Part shown: positions 1 through 8,594 of the stretch, in pieces | Position numbering within the stretch: position 1 is the stretch's first letter | Layout: each line of letters begins with the position of its first letter | NCBI RefSeq assembly: GCF_028281565.1 | Contig: NZ_JANQJQ010000014.1 | Location: 1-64,000, forward strand | Direction of reading: 5' to 3' | Length of the DNA: 64,000 nucleotides | From: Seonamhaeicola sp. | Lineage (GTDB): Bacteria > Bacteroidota > Bacteroidia > Flavobacteriales > Flavobacteriaceae | Translations under genes and position numbers: made by a program | Notes under the pieces: generated by a model | What the model was told of the DNA's origin: nothing | Database searches by the model: none | Seen by the model: only the letters and a program-made list of their open reading frames with translations

Positions 1-174
1 ATAATAATTAGTTATCCGTTATTCGGAATTTCCCATAAGAGTCCCTATGGCAAAATCCATTAAAAAATTTGAGTGCTAATAATAATTATAGAAGAGAGAT
101 AGGGTAAATATACATTTTTTCACAAGGAGTCAGATAAAATACACAAAAAAATGTAGACCCTTTTGACAAATGCA

Positions 175-1731
175 TTAAAACGATAGCACCTTATGCACAC
201 CGTTTTCGCTATAATCTATAGAAAAATCACAGGTGGTAAGGTCTGCCTGCAGTTGTGCCACATCTCCGTCATGTGCCCATTGGATATGGATCTTATGGGC
301 AGGGGTTTCATGGATCTGAACCGTTCCGGAAAATGCATTGGAGGTATTTCGTAACCTAAGCAGCTTAAGCTGATCCAGCACTACAGGTGTTTCCAGCCCT
401 TTTTCAACGGCTTCCATGCTTAACGTGGTTCTGTTTATTTCCTTATGCCCGCCTTTTCCGGCCTTATCGGCAGCTTCATAATCATTTTTGCCCGCAAAAA
501 GGTCCAAATACCAGACCTGCGGGATCCCCGGCATAAAGAGTTGAATAGCCCTGGCCAAAAGCATTTTTTTATCGTCTTCGCCTAAAGCACTGAAAAACGT
601 AGCATTTACCTGGTAATACGACAGCTTATTACCGGAAGCATCATAGATATTTTTGACGCGCCCGCCCCGTTTCATAATGACATTCATGACCTCTTCAATG
701 GCTTCATCTTCCAGTAAGCCTTTATGATATGTATCCCCCACCTGTTTTCCCTTTAAATCCAAAACAGGAATACCGTCATGGCAGCCTAACATGTTAACGG
801 TCTTATAGCCTTTGTCAATAATTTCTCGGGCCCAGGCCAAAAGGGCCCCGTTGTTTTGGGTTTCAAGCGTATGGATCATTAATCCCGGTAAAAAGAAATC
901 ATAGATCTGATAGCCTTCCGCAGCTACCTCATCATGCAGGTTTAAGCCATATTCCGCATGGATTTCTGGCAAGACCGTTAAGTCATGGGTATCGGCCAGT
1001 TTTTTAATGCGCTTCAAATAGTCCCAAGTTCCGGGCATATTAAAAAAATTGGACTGCCCCACTTCTTTATGCAAATAGGCAAAGGCATCCAACCGTAGTA
1101 TTTTGCAGCCATAAGCACTTAACTTCTGTAAGGTCTCTTTATAAAAATCCCATACCAGTGACGACCTGGCATTGACATCCATCTGGCCCAAATAGCTTTT
1201 ATTTTCATAGTCCACTTTCTGATAAAAGGTATTCCAATAAGGTTGCTGGGTACCATCGGGAAAAGGCACTTTTAATATGGGCAATCCGGCTTTTCTCATG
1301 AATAATTTGTTGAGATAAGCCTCCTTTGGAATTATCACACCTTCATCATTCGGTTCCCCATGGCCCTCCCAAAAAGCATTCCAGTTGATAAAGAAGTCTT
1401 TGTATTCGGAAGCGCTGCCTTTTTTGAGCAGATCTTTAAACTGTGGCGAGGCCACCGATAAATGATTTAATACAATATCAAACTTCAAGCGGATGTTCAA
1501 TTGCTTTAAAGCTTCCAGATCGGCTTCGGAAACCAGATCCCGGTTCAGGTCGTAGTCAATGATGGAAAAGCCCCGGTCCAGATCACTGTTAAAAAACGTG
1601 GGGAGGATATAAAATAACGAAAAGACATCTTTAAATTCCGGCCTTTCCAACAGGCTGACAGTGTCCGCCAGTTTTTCTCCTATACTATCCGGATAGGCAT
1701 TAAACATAACGCCATGCATGGTATTGCTCAT
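175..1731 (-). CDS. GH13_18 glucoside phosphorylase, sucrose-phosphorylase-like
   Basis: This is a cytoplasmic GH13 enzyme of the sucrose phosphorylase subfamily, which turns an alpha-glucoside plus phosphate into alpha-glucose 1-phosphate and the free acceptor (fructose if the substrate is sucrose). Counting from the chosen Met, I see YPDSIG near residue 14, the FDIVLNH motif at 84-90, the nucleophile region RLDAFAY (D215), the acid/base in LPEIH (E256) and the third acid in CHDGIPVLD (D319). The length of 518 aa is close to the usual ~500. The reading frame stays open to 1809, but the 26 extra residues are hydrophobic and atypical, so I start at the ATG at 1731. There is no signal peptide. 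It is divergent from the LacI-type gene, with a candidate operator between them. Related GH13_18 enzymes act on glucosylglycerol, glucosylglycerate or sucrose 6'-phosphate, so the acceptor is not proven. The nearby GH32, fructokinase and sugar importers favour sucrose. Confidence 0.85.
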   Translation of the reverse strand: MSNTMHGVMFNAYPDSIGEKLADTVSLLERPEFKDVFSLFYILPTFFNSDLDRGFSIIDYDLNRDLVSEADLEALKQLNIRLKFDIVLNHLSVASPQFKDLLKKGSASEYKDFFINWNAFWEGHGEPNDEGVIIPKEAYLNKLFMRKAGLPILKVPFPDGTQQPYWNTFYQKVDYENKSYLGQMDVNARSSLVWDFYKETLQKLSAYGCKILRLDAFAYLHKEVGQSNFFNMPGTWDYLKRIKKLADTHDLTVLPEIHAEYGLNLHDEVAAEGYQIYDFFLPGLMIHTLETQNNGALLAWAREIIDKGYKTVNMLGCHDGIPVLDLKGKQVGDTYHKGLLEDEAIEEVMNVIMKRGGRVKNIYDASGNKLSYYQVNATFFSALGEDDKKMLLARAIQLFMPGIPQVWYLDLFAGKNDYEAADKAGKGGHKEINRTTLSMEAVEKGLETPVVLDQLKLLRLRNTSNAFSGTVQIHETPAHKIHIQWAHDGDVAQLQADLTTCDFSIDYSENGVHKVLSF

Positions 1732-1813
1732 AACTACTTCGTATATAAGAAACAAGATACAATTCAAGGGGTAAAGTTGGTAGCAATCCTTAAAAAAAAG
1801 GCCTTTCAAATAC

Positions 1814-1827
1814 CGAAAACCTTTTCG
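1814..1827. promoter_or_regulatory. Candidate LacI-family operator in the divergent lacI/GH13 intergenic region
   Basis: The sequence CGAAAACCTTTTCG is palindromic in 12 of 14 positions and differs by one base from the perfect palindrome CGAAAACGTTTTCG upstream of the first SusC gene. It lies about 83 bp from the GH13_18 start and about 97 bp from the start of the LacI-type regulator. LacI-family proteins typically bind such palindromes with a central CG step. That this regulator binds here is inference from position and shape. Confidence 0.55.
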
Positions 1828-1923
1828 ATTGTTATCGTATTATATTCTAAATCCTTACTTTTAATAGGAACAATCCAACAGCTTCTTTTATCTTTATAAA
1901 AGATTTTACAATCATTTTACTAC

Positions 1924-2946
1924 ATGAGACCGGTAACACTAAAAGAGATAGCTAAAGAATTAGGAATTTCGGTTGCTACTGTTTCCAAGGCTTTAAAAGG
2001 CTACCAGGATGTGAGTCCTAAAACGAGAAAACGCGTTTTGGAATTGACCGAAAAGTTAAATTACTCCCCTAATACGGCGGCCATAAGCTTAAGAAAGCAG
2101 CATACCAAAACCATTGGGGTTATCATCCCCACCATCGTACACTATTTCTTTTCCAGTGTGATCGAAGCCATTATAAAAATTGCCGACAGTAAAGATTATC
2201 TGGTCATTCTTTTGCAAAGTGATGAAAACTTTGAACTGGAAAAAAAACAGGTCAATCTCCTGTTGAGCAAAGGTATTGACGGGCTAATCATTTCACTTTC
2301 CAATCATACCAGGACCTATACGCATTTAAAAAAACTGCAGGATTATAATGTCCCTTTTGTACAAATTGATAAGATCTCTAAAATTGTGCACAGCTCCAAG
2401 GTGATCATTGATGACCGGAAAGCGGCCTATAATGCCGTTAGTTATCTGATAGAGAAAGGCTACAAAAAGATCGCGCATTTCAGGGCCGGTCTGAACCCTC
2501 AAAATTCCATTGACCGCTATTTGGGTTATAAAAAAGCGTTGGAAGATAACGACATCCCATTAGATCCAAGTTTGGTTTATATATGTGATAACAACAGGGA
2601 TTTTGAGGACGGTATATTCAATGCCGAAAAAATGATTAAAGAACATGGCAACTCGGTAGATGCCATTTTTACCGTAAATGATATGCTGGCCATAGGTGCC
2701 ATACATTACTTTAGAAACAATGATATTAAAATCCCTGAAGAAATAGCGGTTTTCGGGTTTAGTAATTGGTTTATGTCTTCGGTAATTTCTCCGAAGCTAT
2801 CCACCGTCAATCAGGATGGTTCTATAATGGGAGAAGCCGCAATCAATGTCCTTTTTGAAGAAATAGAAAATAAGAGGGCAGGAAAACCGGCTCTAAACAA
2901 AACCGTTGTTATAGACACGGACCTTGTCATCAGGGAGTCTACATAA
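1924..2946 (+). CDS. LacI-family transcriptional regulator
   Basis: This is a sugar-responsive DNA-binding regulator. The N-terminal LacI helix-turn-helix is clear (IAKELGISVATVSKALKG, about residues 8-25), followed by the hinge region around NYSPNTAAISLRKQ and a periplasmic-binding-protein-like effector domain (about 60-335; TIGVIIP, IDGLIISLS, AVFGFSNWF). The length of 340 aa is normal for the family. The ATG at 1924 gives the canonical start MRPVTLKEIA. It is divergent from the sucrose-phosphorylase-like gene and converges on an MFS gene with only 7 bp between them. Three similar palindromes in the window (1814, 25022, 35177) are candidate sites, which would make it the shared repressor or activator of the alpha-glucoside genes. 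Its effector is unknown; a glucoside or a sugar phosphate is most likely. Confidence 0.93.
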   Translation: MRPVTLKEIAKELGISVATVSKALKGYQDVSPKTRKRVLELTEKLNYSPNTAAISLRKQHTKTIGVIIPTIVHYFFSSVIEAIIKIADSKDYLVILLQSDENFELEKKQVNLLLSKGIDGLIISLSNHTRTYTHLKKLQDYNVPFVQIDKISKIVHSSKVIIDDRKAAYNAVSYLIEKGYKKIAHFRAGLNPQNSIDRYLGYKKALEDNDIPLDPSLVYICDNNRDFEDGIFNAEKMIKEHGNSVDAIFTVNDMLAIGAIHYFRNNDIKIPEEIAVFGFSNWFMSSVISPKLSTVNQDGSIMGEAAINVLFEEIENKRAGKPALNKTVVIDTDLVIREST

Positions 2947-2953
2947 TTAAGAC

Positions 2954-4132
2954 TTAATACGATTTTGTTAAGCTTAGGTGTCTTGCCCTGAACGCTGAAA
3001 CCATGATGGCTAACACCGTTGAAAACAACAGGAACATAAAGCTCATCTTCAAACCGAAATTATCGGAAATAAATCCTAAAATAACCGGGCCTAATGAAAA
3101 TCCTATAAAGCCCACCCCGGAAACAAAGGAAATCCCTGCCGAAGCCGAAATACCTTCCGTCTTTCCGGCAATTCGGATCAATTCGGGAATAATGACGGAC
3201 AGCCCAAGGCCCACAATACCAAACCCAAGGGTCGCGGTTATTAAGGTTCCGATAGCGACCAGAATATAGCCGGCCAGAGCACAGACACATCCCAGGAGCA
3301 CCACTTTTATAGAACCGAAATGATTACTTATCATATCTCCGAAAAACCGACCCGTAGTCATACAGGCTGAAAACATAATAAACCCCAGACCTGTTAAACT
3401 ATTGTTCTCTATCTGAACGATCTCCGTAAGGTATAAGGTACTCCAATGTTCAATGGCCCCTTCGCTACCCATAACGATCATAGCAATAAATGCCATGGCC
3501 ATAAGTGGTTTAAAAGCCTTGAAACTCCGTTTTTCCTTCTTGTTAACCGCCGGAGTCTCTTCCTGCTTAATATAGTGTTTACACAGCAACAGGTTGGATA
3601 CGATCACCACTAAAGCTATCAGGAGCATGTGGTACTGCGGCACGGTTACAAGTCCCATGAGCAAAGACCCCAAAACGGCCCCGATCACGCCACCCGAGCT
3701 AAAAAATCCATGGGCCGCAGCCATAAAACTAACGCCATCCTTTTGCTCCAGTTCAGACACCAAAGCATTCATGGCAATATCCGTAACGCCCGAAAAGACC
3801 CCAACGATGTACAAAGCCAGACACAGCATGATGTAACTTGGTGTCAGCAGCGGCAGTAAAAATGCCATCGCGAACAGGACAATCCCGACTATGGTCGTCC
3901 GTCCCAAACCAAAACGTTTTGTGATCCACGGAATGACCGGCATAAATGACATGAGTCCCAATGCCAGACAAAACAAGGCGATGCCCAACTGCGCATCGTT
4001 GAGCTGCAACTTATGTTTTACATGGGGAATGTATAAGACCCAGGTCCCTATCATGATATTTAAGGAACAGAATACCCATACCACGGCAAAGTATCTGGTA
4101 TTGGACAGTATGAGCCTTAGTGAGTGCATCAA
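2954..4132 (-). CDS. MFS transporter
   Basis: This is an integral inner-membrane protein of 392 aa with about twelve hydrophobic segments, belonging to the major facilitator superfamily. The loop between the second and third segments has the MFS-like ITKRFGLGRTT, and a second-half loop DMISNHFGSIKV repeats it, as expected for two six-helix bundles. It lies 2 bp after the trehalase stop codon, so it is probably the last gene of the long minus-strand operon. The substrate cannot be read from the sequence; the context suggests uptake of a sugar or disaccharide handled by the trehalase or GH97. It resembles the YbjJ/FucP-like branch more than the sugar-porter (XylE) branch, since the RFIGG and PETKG signatures are absent. 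Confidence 0.8.
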   Translation of the reverse strand: MMHSLRLILSNTRYFAVVWVFCSLNIMIGTWVLYIPHVKHKLQLNDAQLGIALFCLALGLMSFMPVIPWITKRFGLGRTTIVGIVLFAMAFLLPLLTPSYIMLCLALYIVGVFSGVTDIAMNALVSELEQKDGVSFMAAAHGFFSSGGVIGAVLGSLLMGLVTVPQYHMLLIALVVIVSNLLLCKHYIKQEETPAVNKKEKRSFKAFKPLMAMAFIAMIVMGSEGAIEHWSTLYLTEIVQIENNSLTGLGFIMFSACMTTGRFFGDMISNHFGSIKVVLLGCVCALAGYILVAIGTLITATLGFGIVGLGLSVIIPELIRIAGKTEGISASAGISFVSGVGFIGFSLGPVILGFISDNFGLKMSFMFLLFSTVLAIMVSAFRARHLSLTKSY

Positions 4133-4134
4133 TT

Positions 4135-5988
4135 TTAAAATAAGGTTTCCGGGGTTACCAGGTGGTTCAGTTTATCCACAAAGTCATCATCCAACAACGA
4201 CAAACCGTATTGATACGAGGCATTCATCCATCCGAATCCTTCCTGGGTGATGTATTCAAAATCCGTCCCAACATTACCGTATTCGGCAAACACTTTATGG
4301 GTGGCTGCCACCACATCGTATTTTTCAGGAATGGTGCCATTGTAATCCACGGCATTTTTTGTGATCATAAAAAGCCATCGGTAGATCAACTCCTGGGCTG
4401 TATCGTGGAAGCCATAATCCATAAGCCCTTTCCAAACCATCATCTGGTGTGGCGCCCAGCCGTTGGGATAATCCCATTGCCTGGCGGGCCTTTGTTCTGT
4501 AATATCTCCCCTGCTCGCTTTAGTAGATCCTGCCAGTCCGCCTTTTTCCTTCAGTAAGGGAATGGCCGAGGCCACCAACTGTTCGGCCTGGGAGTCACTA
4601 CACATGTTTGCCCATAAGGGCACCAGGGTGGTTACCGCTATAAAATCGGATGGTTTATGGTCTTTATGATTAAAATCAAAATACAGGCCTTTTTCGGAAT
4701 TCCACAATAACGCATTGGTGGCTGCCAGGCGTTGCTCTGCCTTTTGTTCCCAATAGGTACTTGTATAGCCTTCAAACAAATCATTGAATTCTACTTTTAT
4801 AAGGTATTGAAAATCGGTTTCATATTTATACAGGAAGGCATTGAGTTCCACCAAATTCAGGTCGGCGCAGTTCCCGTCAATCCGGTACGAGGTATCATGA
4901 CCCGATTCTCTAACGCTTCTGTCGTGCAGAAAATAGGTATCAAGAGCCTTGTTGATTATAGTACCATCTTCATAACGGGCGATGTATTCTGCAATACTCA
5001 GGCCTGCTGCTTCCGCATATGGCTGCAAGATAGCATCGAAATGCCCGGCCTCACATTCGGGAGGGATCCCGATACCTTCGGCTAAAAATCGGTTAAGCCC
5101 GTTATCCGTCAGCCGCTTTCCTTCTACCATCCAGACACTTTCGTACTCCTTTATAGCCGTTCTTAAATGGCTTGTCAGCCAGTTTTTATCTTTGGTTACC
5201 ACGTATACATCCCTGATCATGGACGAATAAAACGGTGGTTGTGTTCTAGTTAAATAATAGCTCCTGTTGGCATTCAATATTTTCCCGTAGTGCTCTATTT
5301 CATACTGAAAATTATCTGCCATGGCCCGGGCCAGTTCTATTTTTCCATCATTAATAAGGCCTATGGATTCAAAATAACTGTCCCAGCCATACATTTCATT
5401 AAAGCGCCCACCGGGGACCACAAAGGGCACACCTGTTGTTTTGCCATCCTCGGTTTTTAATTTTAAACTTAATATGCCCGGTTTCTTATTGATGGACTTC
5501 ACATAGTCCGGTGTCATGTGTTCCGGCAGTTGGATGGCCTCTATAGCCACAGTTGCTTCAAGCGCTTTGTAATATTGTAAAGCCTTGGCATCTTCAAACG
5601 GAATGTAAACAGGAAGTTTTTCAGCGGTAAGGGACTCGTTCTTCGAATCGGAAATAAGGCGTTCAATGCCTGCGGCGTCCATGGTCCGGGTCAAACCCTG
5701 CCAATAATACTCCCTGATCATTCTGGATACGCGATCCACCGGAAGCTCTTCTATCATGTCAACCGAAATATCGGTATACGTCTTACCTTCATTTTTGGCA
5801 ATGACCAGTTCCTGGAGCAGATTGGATAAGTGATAGGTGCCTTTTACCTCGTAATGCTCCTGTTCCGATCTCAAGCTAAAGGACCCCGGCCCTTTATCTT
5901 CAATGGTTATTTTTTTATCGCCGTCAGTGTCCTCCTGTGCCAGTAGAGCCCGGAGTGTTTCTTCTATATGTAATCTAAAAATCATCAT
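4135..5988 (-). CDS. GH37 trehalase, cytoplasmic, with EF-hand-like loop
   Basis: This is alpha,alpha-trehalase, which splits trehalose into two glucoses with inversion. Both trehalase signatures are present: PGGRFNEMYGWDSY at 192-205 and QWDYPNGWAP at 504-513. The likely catalytic acid is D365 in ESGHDTSYR and the likely base is E555 in PEKYDV, with the C-terminal QEGFGW motif. There is no signal peptide, so it should act in the cytosol on imported trehalose. Near the N-terminus, residues 20-31 have the DxDxDxxxTxxD spacing of a calcium loop followed by a short conserved stretch. This recalls the Ca-binding segment of fungal neutral trehalases and is not typical of E. coli TreA/TreF. The start overlaps the stop of the upstream MFS gene (ATGA-type), so the two are translationally coupled. 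Of the two adjacent Met codons, either could start. Confidence 0.93.
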   Translation of the reverse strand: MMIFRLHIEETLRALLAQEDTDGDKKITIEDKGPGSFSLRSEQEHYEVKGTYHLSNLLQELVIAKNEGKTYTDISVDMIEELPVDRVSRMIREYYWQGLTRTMDAAGIERLISDSKNESLTAEKLPVYIPFEDAKALQYYKALEATVAIEAIQLPEHMTPDYVKSINKKPGILSLKLKTEDGKTTGVPFVVPGGRFNEMYGWDSYFESIGLINDGKIELARAMADNFQYEIEHYGKILNANRSYYLTRTQPPFYSSMIRDVYVVTKDKNWLTSHLRTAIKEYESVWMVEGKRLTDNGLNRFLAEGIGIPPECEAGHFDAILQPYAEAAGLSIAEYIARYEDGTIINKALDTYFLHDRSVRESGHDTSYRIDGNCADLNLVELNAFLYKYETDFQYLIKVEFNDLFEGYTSTYWEQKAEQRLAATNALLWNSEKGLYFDFNHKDHKPSDFIAVTTLVPLWANMCSDSQAEQLVASAIPLLKEKGGLAGSTKASRGDITEQRPARQWDYPNGWAPHQMMVWKGLMDYGFHDTAQELIYRWLFMITKNAVDYNGTIPEKYDVVAATHKVFAEYGNVGTDFEYITQEGFGWMNASYQYGLSLLDDDFVDKLNHLVTPETLF

Positions 5989-7214
5989 TGAATAATTATT
6001 TCTTTTTTAGACATTCTATCAATCAATAAAACAAAAACGATAAGCAATAGCATAGGAATTAAAAGGAAATAAAACGCATTCGCACCACCTATTCTATGAA
6101 AAAGCTCGCCAACAATTCTTGAACCTAAAGTCCCTCCCAGTGCCGAAAAAACAATGATTAATCCGGACATTGGAGAATGCAATTTTTGAGGCAAAGAACT
6201 CAGAACCGAAGAATTTAAAAGCGGATAAATTGGTGCTATAAAAAGACCTATCAACGGTAAAACAAATCCTAAAACCGGCACATTGGCAATTGAAACGATC
6301 TCTGTTAAAACTGCTTCATCAACCCTGAGTTGCGGAAGTACTAACATAAGAATGCCACCGGAAATAATAACACATAATATTACCAAATGAACCCACCTGA
6401 TATATTTGGTCAGATAACCCGCAACAAATCTTCCTAAGGCCAGAGATAAGGCTAAAATACTAGCCATCTGAACACTTAGAGCGGAATCAAACTTAAATAT
6501 TTTTTTATTGAATGTTGGCAGCCATGTCATAACACCCTGTTCTATCATAACAAATAAAAAAGCCGAAATTATGAACACCAATACTAAAGGGACTGCTATT
6601 AAACGGGCCGATTGCTTTATATCATCCAAAGCATTTGAAGTTTGCTCTTGTTTTTCCTCCGGAATTTTTGAAAATAACAGCAGTAAAAATGATATGCCAA
6701 TTAAGCCACATAGTAAGTAATAGACATTTAACCAGGAGTCCGGGTCATCTGAGTAAAACGCCGGAAAAATAAAATAGGCCAATGCAATACCAACCATAAA
6801 GAACCCTTCTATACTACTCATTAAAGAAGCGTGTTCTTTTTTGCTTTCCGTAAGCATACCAATAAGACTGTAAACCGAAAGCTTTATAAGTGCAAAACTC
6901 ACCCCAATACTTAAAAATAGAACCTTTGTATAGGTAAAGGTATTTCCATAAACCATGGTTAAACATCCGATAAAAACCAAAACTAACGCAGTTAACATGG
7001 CTTTTTTATACCCGATTCTTGGAAGAAAGGAAGCCACCAAAAACGAAATAATTGCAATAGGCAAATCTTTAAAAGCCTCTAAAACGGATGCTTGAGATTC
7101 CGTAACATTATAAACAGCAATAGATTTTTCAATTACTATACCTACACTATTCAGTAGTATGGCAAACACAAAATAATTGATAAACAATGATAACTTGACC
7201 CCCAAATTCTTCAT
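5985..7214 (-). CDS. MFS transporter (coupled to trehalase)
   Basis: This is a 409-aa MFS permease with about twelve transmembrane segments and the cytoplasmic loop PRIGYKKAML after segment 2, matched by a corresponding loop in the second half. The N-terminus MKNLGVKLSLF runs directly into the first membrane segment, as expected for an inner-membrane permease. Its stop codon overlaps the trehalase start by 4 bases, which argues that it carries the substrate of the trehalase, i.e. trehalose or a close analogue. That substrate is inference from gene order only. It sits 15 bp downstream of another MFS gene of a different subfamily. Confidence 0.82.
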   Translation of the reverse strand: MKNLGVKLSLFINYFVFAILLNSVGIVIEKSIAVYNVTESQASVLEAFKDLPIAIISFLVASFLPRIGYKKAMLTALVLVFIGCLTMVYGNTFTYTKVLFLSIGVSFALIKLSVYSLIGMLTESKKEHASLMSSIEGFFMVGIALAYFIFPAFYSDDPDSWLNVYYLLCGLIGISFLLLLFSKIPEEKQEQTSNALDDIKQSARLIAVPLVLVFIISAFLFVMIEQGVMTWLPTFNKKIFKFDSALSVQMASILALSLALGRFVAGYLTKYIRWVHLVILCVIISGGILMLVLPQLRVDEAVLTEIVSIANVPVLGFVLPLIGLFIAPIYPLLNSSVLSSLPQKLHSPMSGLIIVFSALGGTLGSRIVGELFHRIGGANAFYFLLIPMLLLIVFVLLIDRMSKKEIIIQ

Positions 7215-7229
7215 AATCTTAGATTTTAT

Positions 7230-8582
7230 TTAATGACCGCCACCGCCGGGCATCATGACATTTTCACTATCGTTATCGGATGCAGGTTCTTTTAAACGCA
7301 ACGCCAGAACTCCGGCTATCAGGAAAAACACCCCGCTAAAAATGATCGCATTAACCGCACTGTTATTCAGTAGGTTTTTCACAATGGGCCCAAACGTAAG
7401 CGTTTGAATTCCCATAGGAATAACGATCATCATATTTAATATACCCATATAGACCCCACGCCGTTCCTGAGGTACAATTCTGGAAACCATGGAATAAGGT
7501 ATTCCCATCATGGCCGCCCAGCCTATACCAAATAATACCATAGGCAGGATCACCAGTAAGGGATCCTGAATATAGGGGATGGAAAGCATGGCTACAGCTG
7601 TTAGAAACAGGCTGATGACATATACTTTTTTCCCACCGTATTTTAACGCCAGAGGCACCAGGGCCAGGGCAAAAACAATGGTGGACACATTATAGGTAGT
7701 ATTCATTTTGGCTGCCTGGCTCAATGCTTCCGACGCATTAAAACTCATACTTTCCTTAAACATCGGCGCAATAAACTGCCAGTATACAAATAGAGCATAC
7801 CATTGAAAGAGGTATACCCCCGCCAGCTTCCACATAAATTTTGGCATGTCTTTTACGGCATGCATAATTTCAACTATGGGCGCAAACACCCGCTCTGTAA
7901 AAGGCAGGGTCTTATGTTTTTTAATTTCCTGCAACTCTTCATCGGAAGGTGGGATTTCAGGTGTTTTTAAGACAGACCACAATATGGTTGAAACAGATAG
8001 AATGGCCCCAATAAAGAATGAATAATAGAGCCATGTGGGAATGCCTTCTGTTGCTTCGGTAACCGTCTCGGCACCACCAAACCAATCCTGAAAAATGAAA
8101 ATAGAGGCATTGGCTAATACAATACCGGCGCCTACAAATAAACTCTGCATCTGATATCCGAAACTCAACTGTTTGTCAGGCAGCTTATCCCCGACAAACG
8201 CTCTGTATGGCTCCATGGCCATATTATTACCTACATCAAGGATCCATAACAGCCCCACGGCAAACCAAAGGGCCGGACTAAAGGGAAAGGCAAATAAACA
8301 CAAACTACCCAGCAGGGCACCAATTAAAAAGAACGGTTTACGCCTACCCCAACGTGGTGACCAGGTCTTATCTGAGACAGCCCCAATAATAGGTTGAATG
8401 ATCAACCCGGTGACCGGGCCGGCCAGATTAAGAAGGGGAAGCTCGTCATGATGTGCCCCTAAAAAGGAAAATATAGGGTTTACGGCGGTTTGTTGTAACC
8501 CAAAACTGTATTGAATCCCTAAGAACCCAACATTCATATTAAATATTTGCCAAAAGGATAAACTTGGTTTGGTTACTTTCAT
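7230..8582 (-). CDS. MFS transporter of the SLC45/GPH-like sugar permease type
   Basis: This is a 450-aa inner-membrane permease. The loop SPRWGRRKPFFLIGA (about residues 92-106) and the early motif GLQQTAVNPIFSFLGA are characteristic of the MFS branch that includes plant sucrose and bacterial maltose permeases (SLC45-like). It therefore most likely imports an alpha-glucoside such as maltose, maltooligosaccharide or sucrose. Twelve membrane segments are expected, with a central cytoplasmic loop rich in charged residues. It starts 12 bp after the GH97 gene, matching a route in which maltooligosaccharides are trimmed in the periplasm and the products are imported here. The C-terminus ends in an unusual Gly-rich, His-ended tail (MMPGGGGH). 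The exact substrate is inferred. Confidence 0.83.
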   Translation of the reverse strand: MKVTKPSLSFWQIFNMNVGFLGIQYSFGLQQTAVNPIFSFLGAHHDELPLLNLAGPVTGLIIQPIIGAVSDKTWSPRWGRRKPFFLIGALLGSLCLFAFPFSPALWFAVGLLWILDVGNNMAMEPYRAFVGDKLPDKQLSFGYQMQSLFVGAGIVLANASIFIFQDWFGGAETVTEATEGIPTWLYYSFFIGAILSVSTILWSVLKTPEIPPSDEELQEIKKHKTLPFTERVFAPIVEIMHAVKDMPKFMWKLAGVYLFQWYALFVYWQFIAPMFKESMSFNASEALSQAAKMNTTYNVSTIVFALALVPLALKYGGKKVYVISLFLTAVAMLSIPYIQDPLLVILPMVLFGIGWAAMMGIPYSMVSRIVPQERRGVYMGILNMMIVIPMGIQTLTFGPIVKNLLNNSAVNAIIFSGVFFLIAGVLALRLKEPASDNDSENVMMPGGGGH

Positions 8583-8594
8583 GCGTACGCTTTT

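Noticed and set aside
1..174. Possible RNA gene or terminator downstream of the GH13 gene
   Set aside because: No convincing stem, tRNA-like pattern or U-run was seen.
1714..1899. Short plus-strand open frame before lacI
   Set aside because: It runs over the start of the GH13 gene and the intergenic region without a family match.
2020..2045. Palindrome-like AAAACGCGTTTT inside lacI
   Set aside because: It lies in coding sequence and lacks the outer CG pairs of the three candidate operators.
3003..4250. Several open frames on the plus strand opposite the MFS and trehalase genes
   Set aside because: They are antisense to clear conserved proteins and have no domain features.
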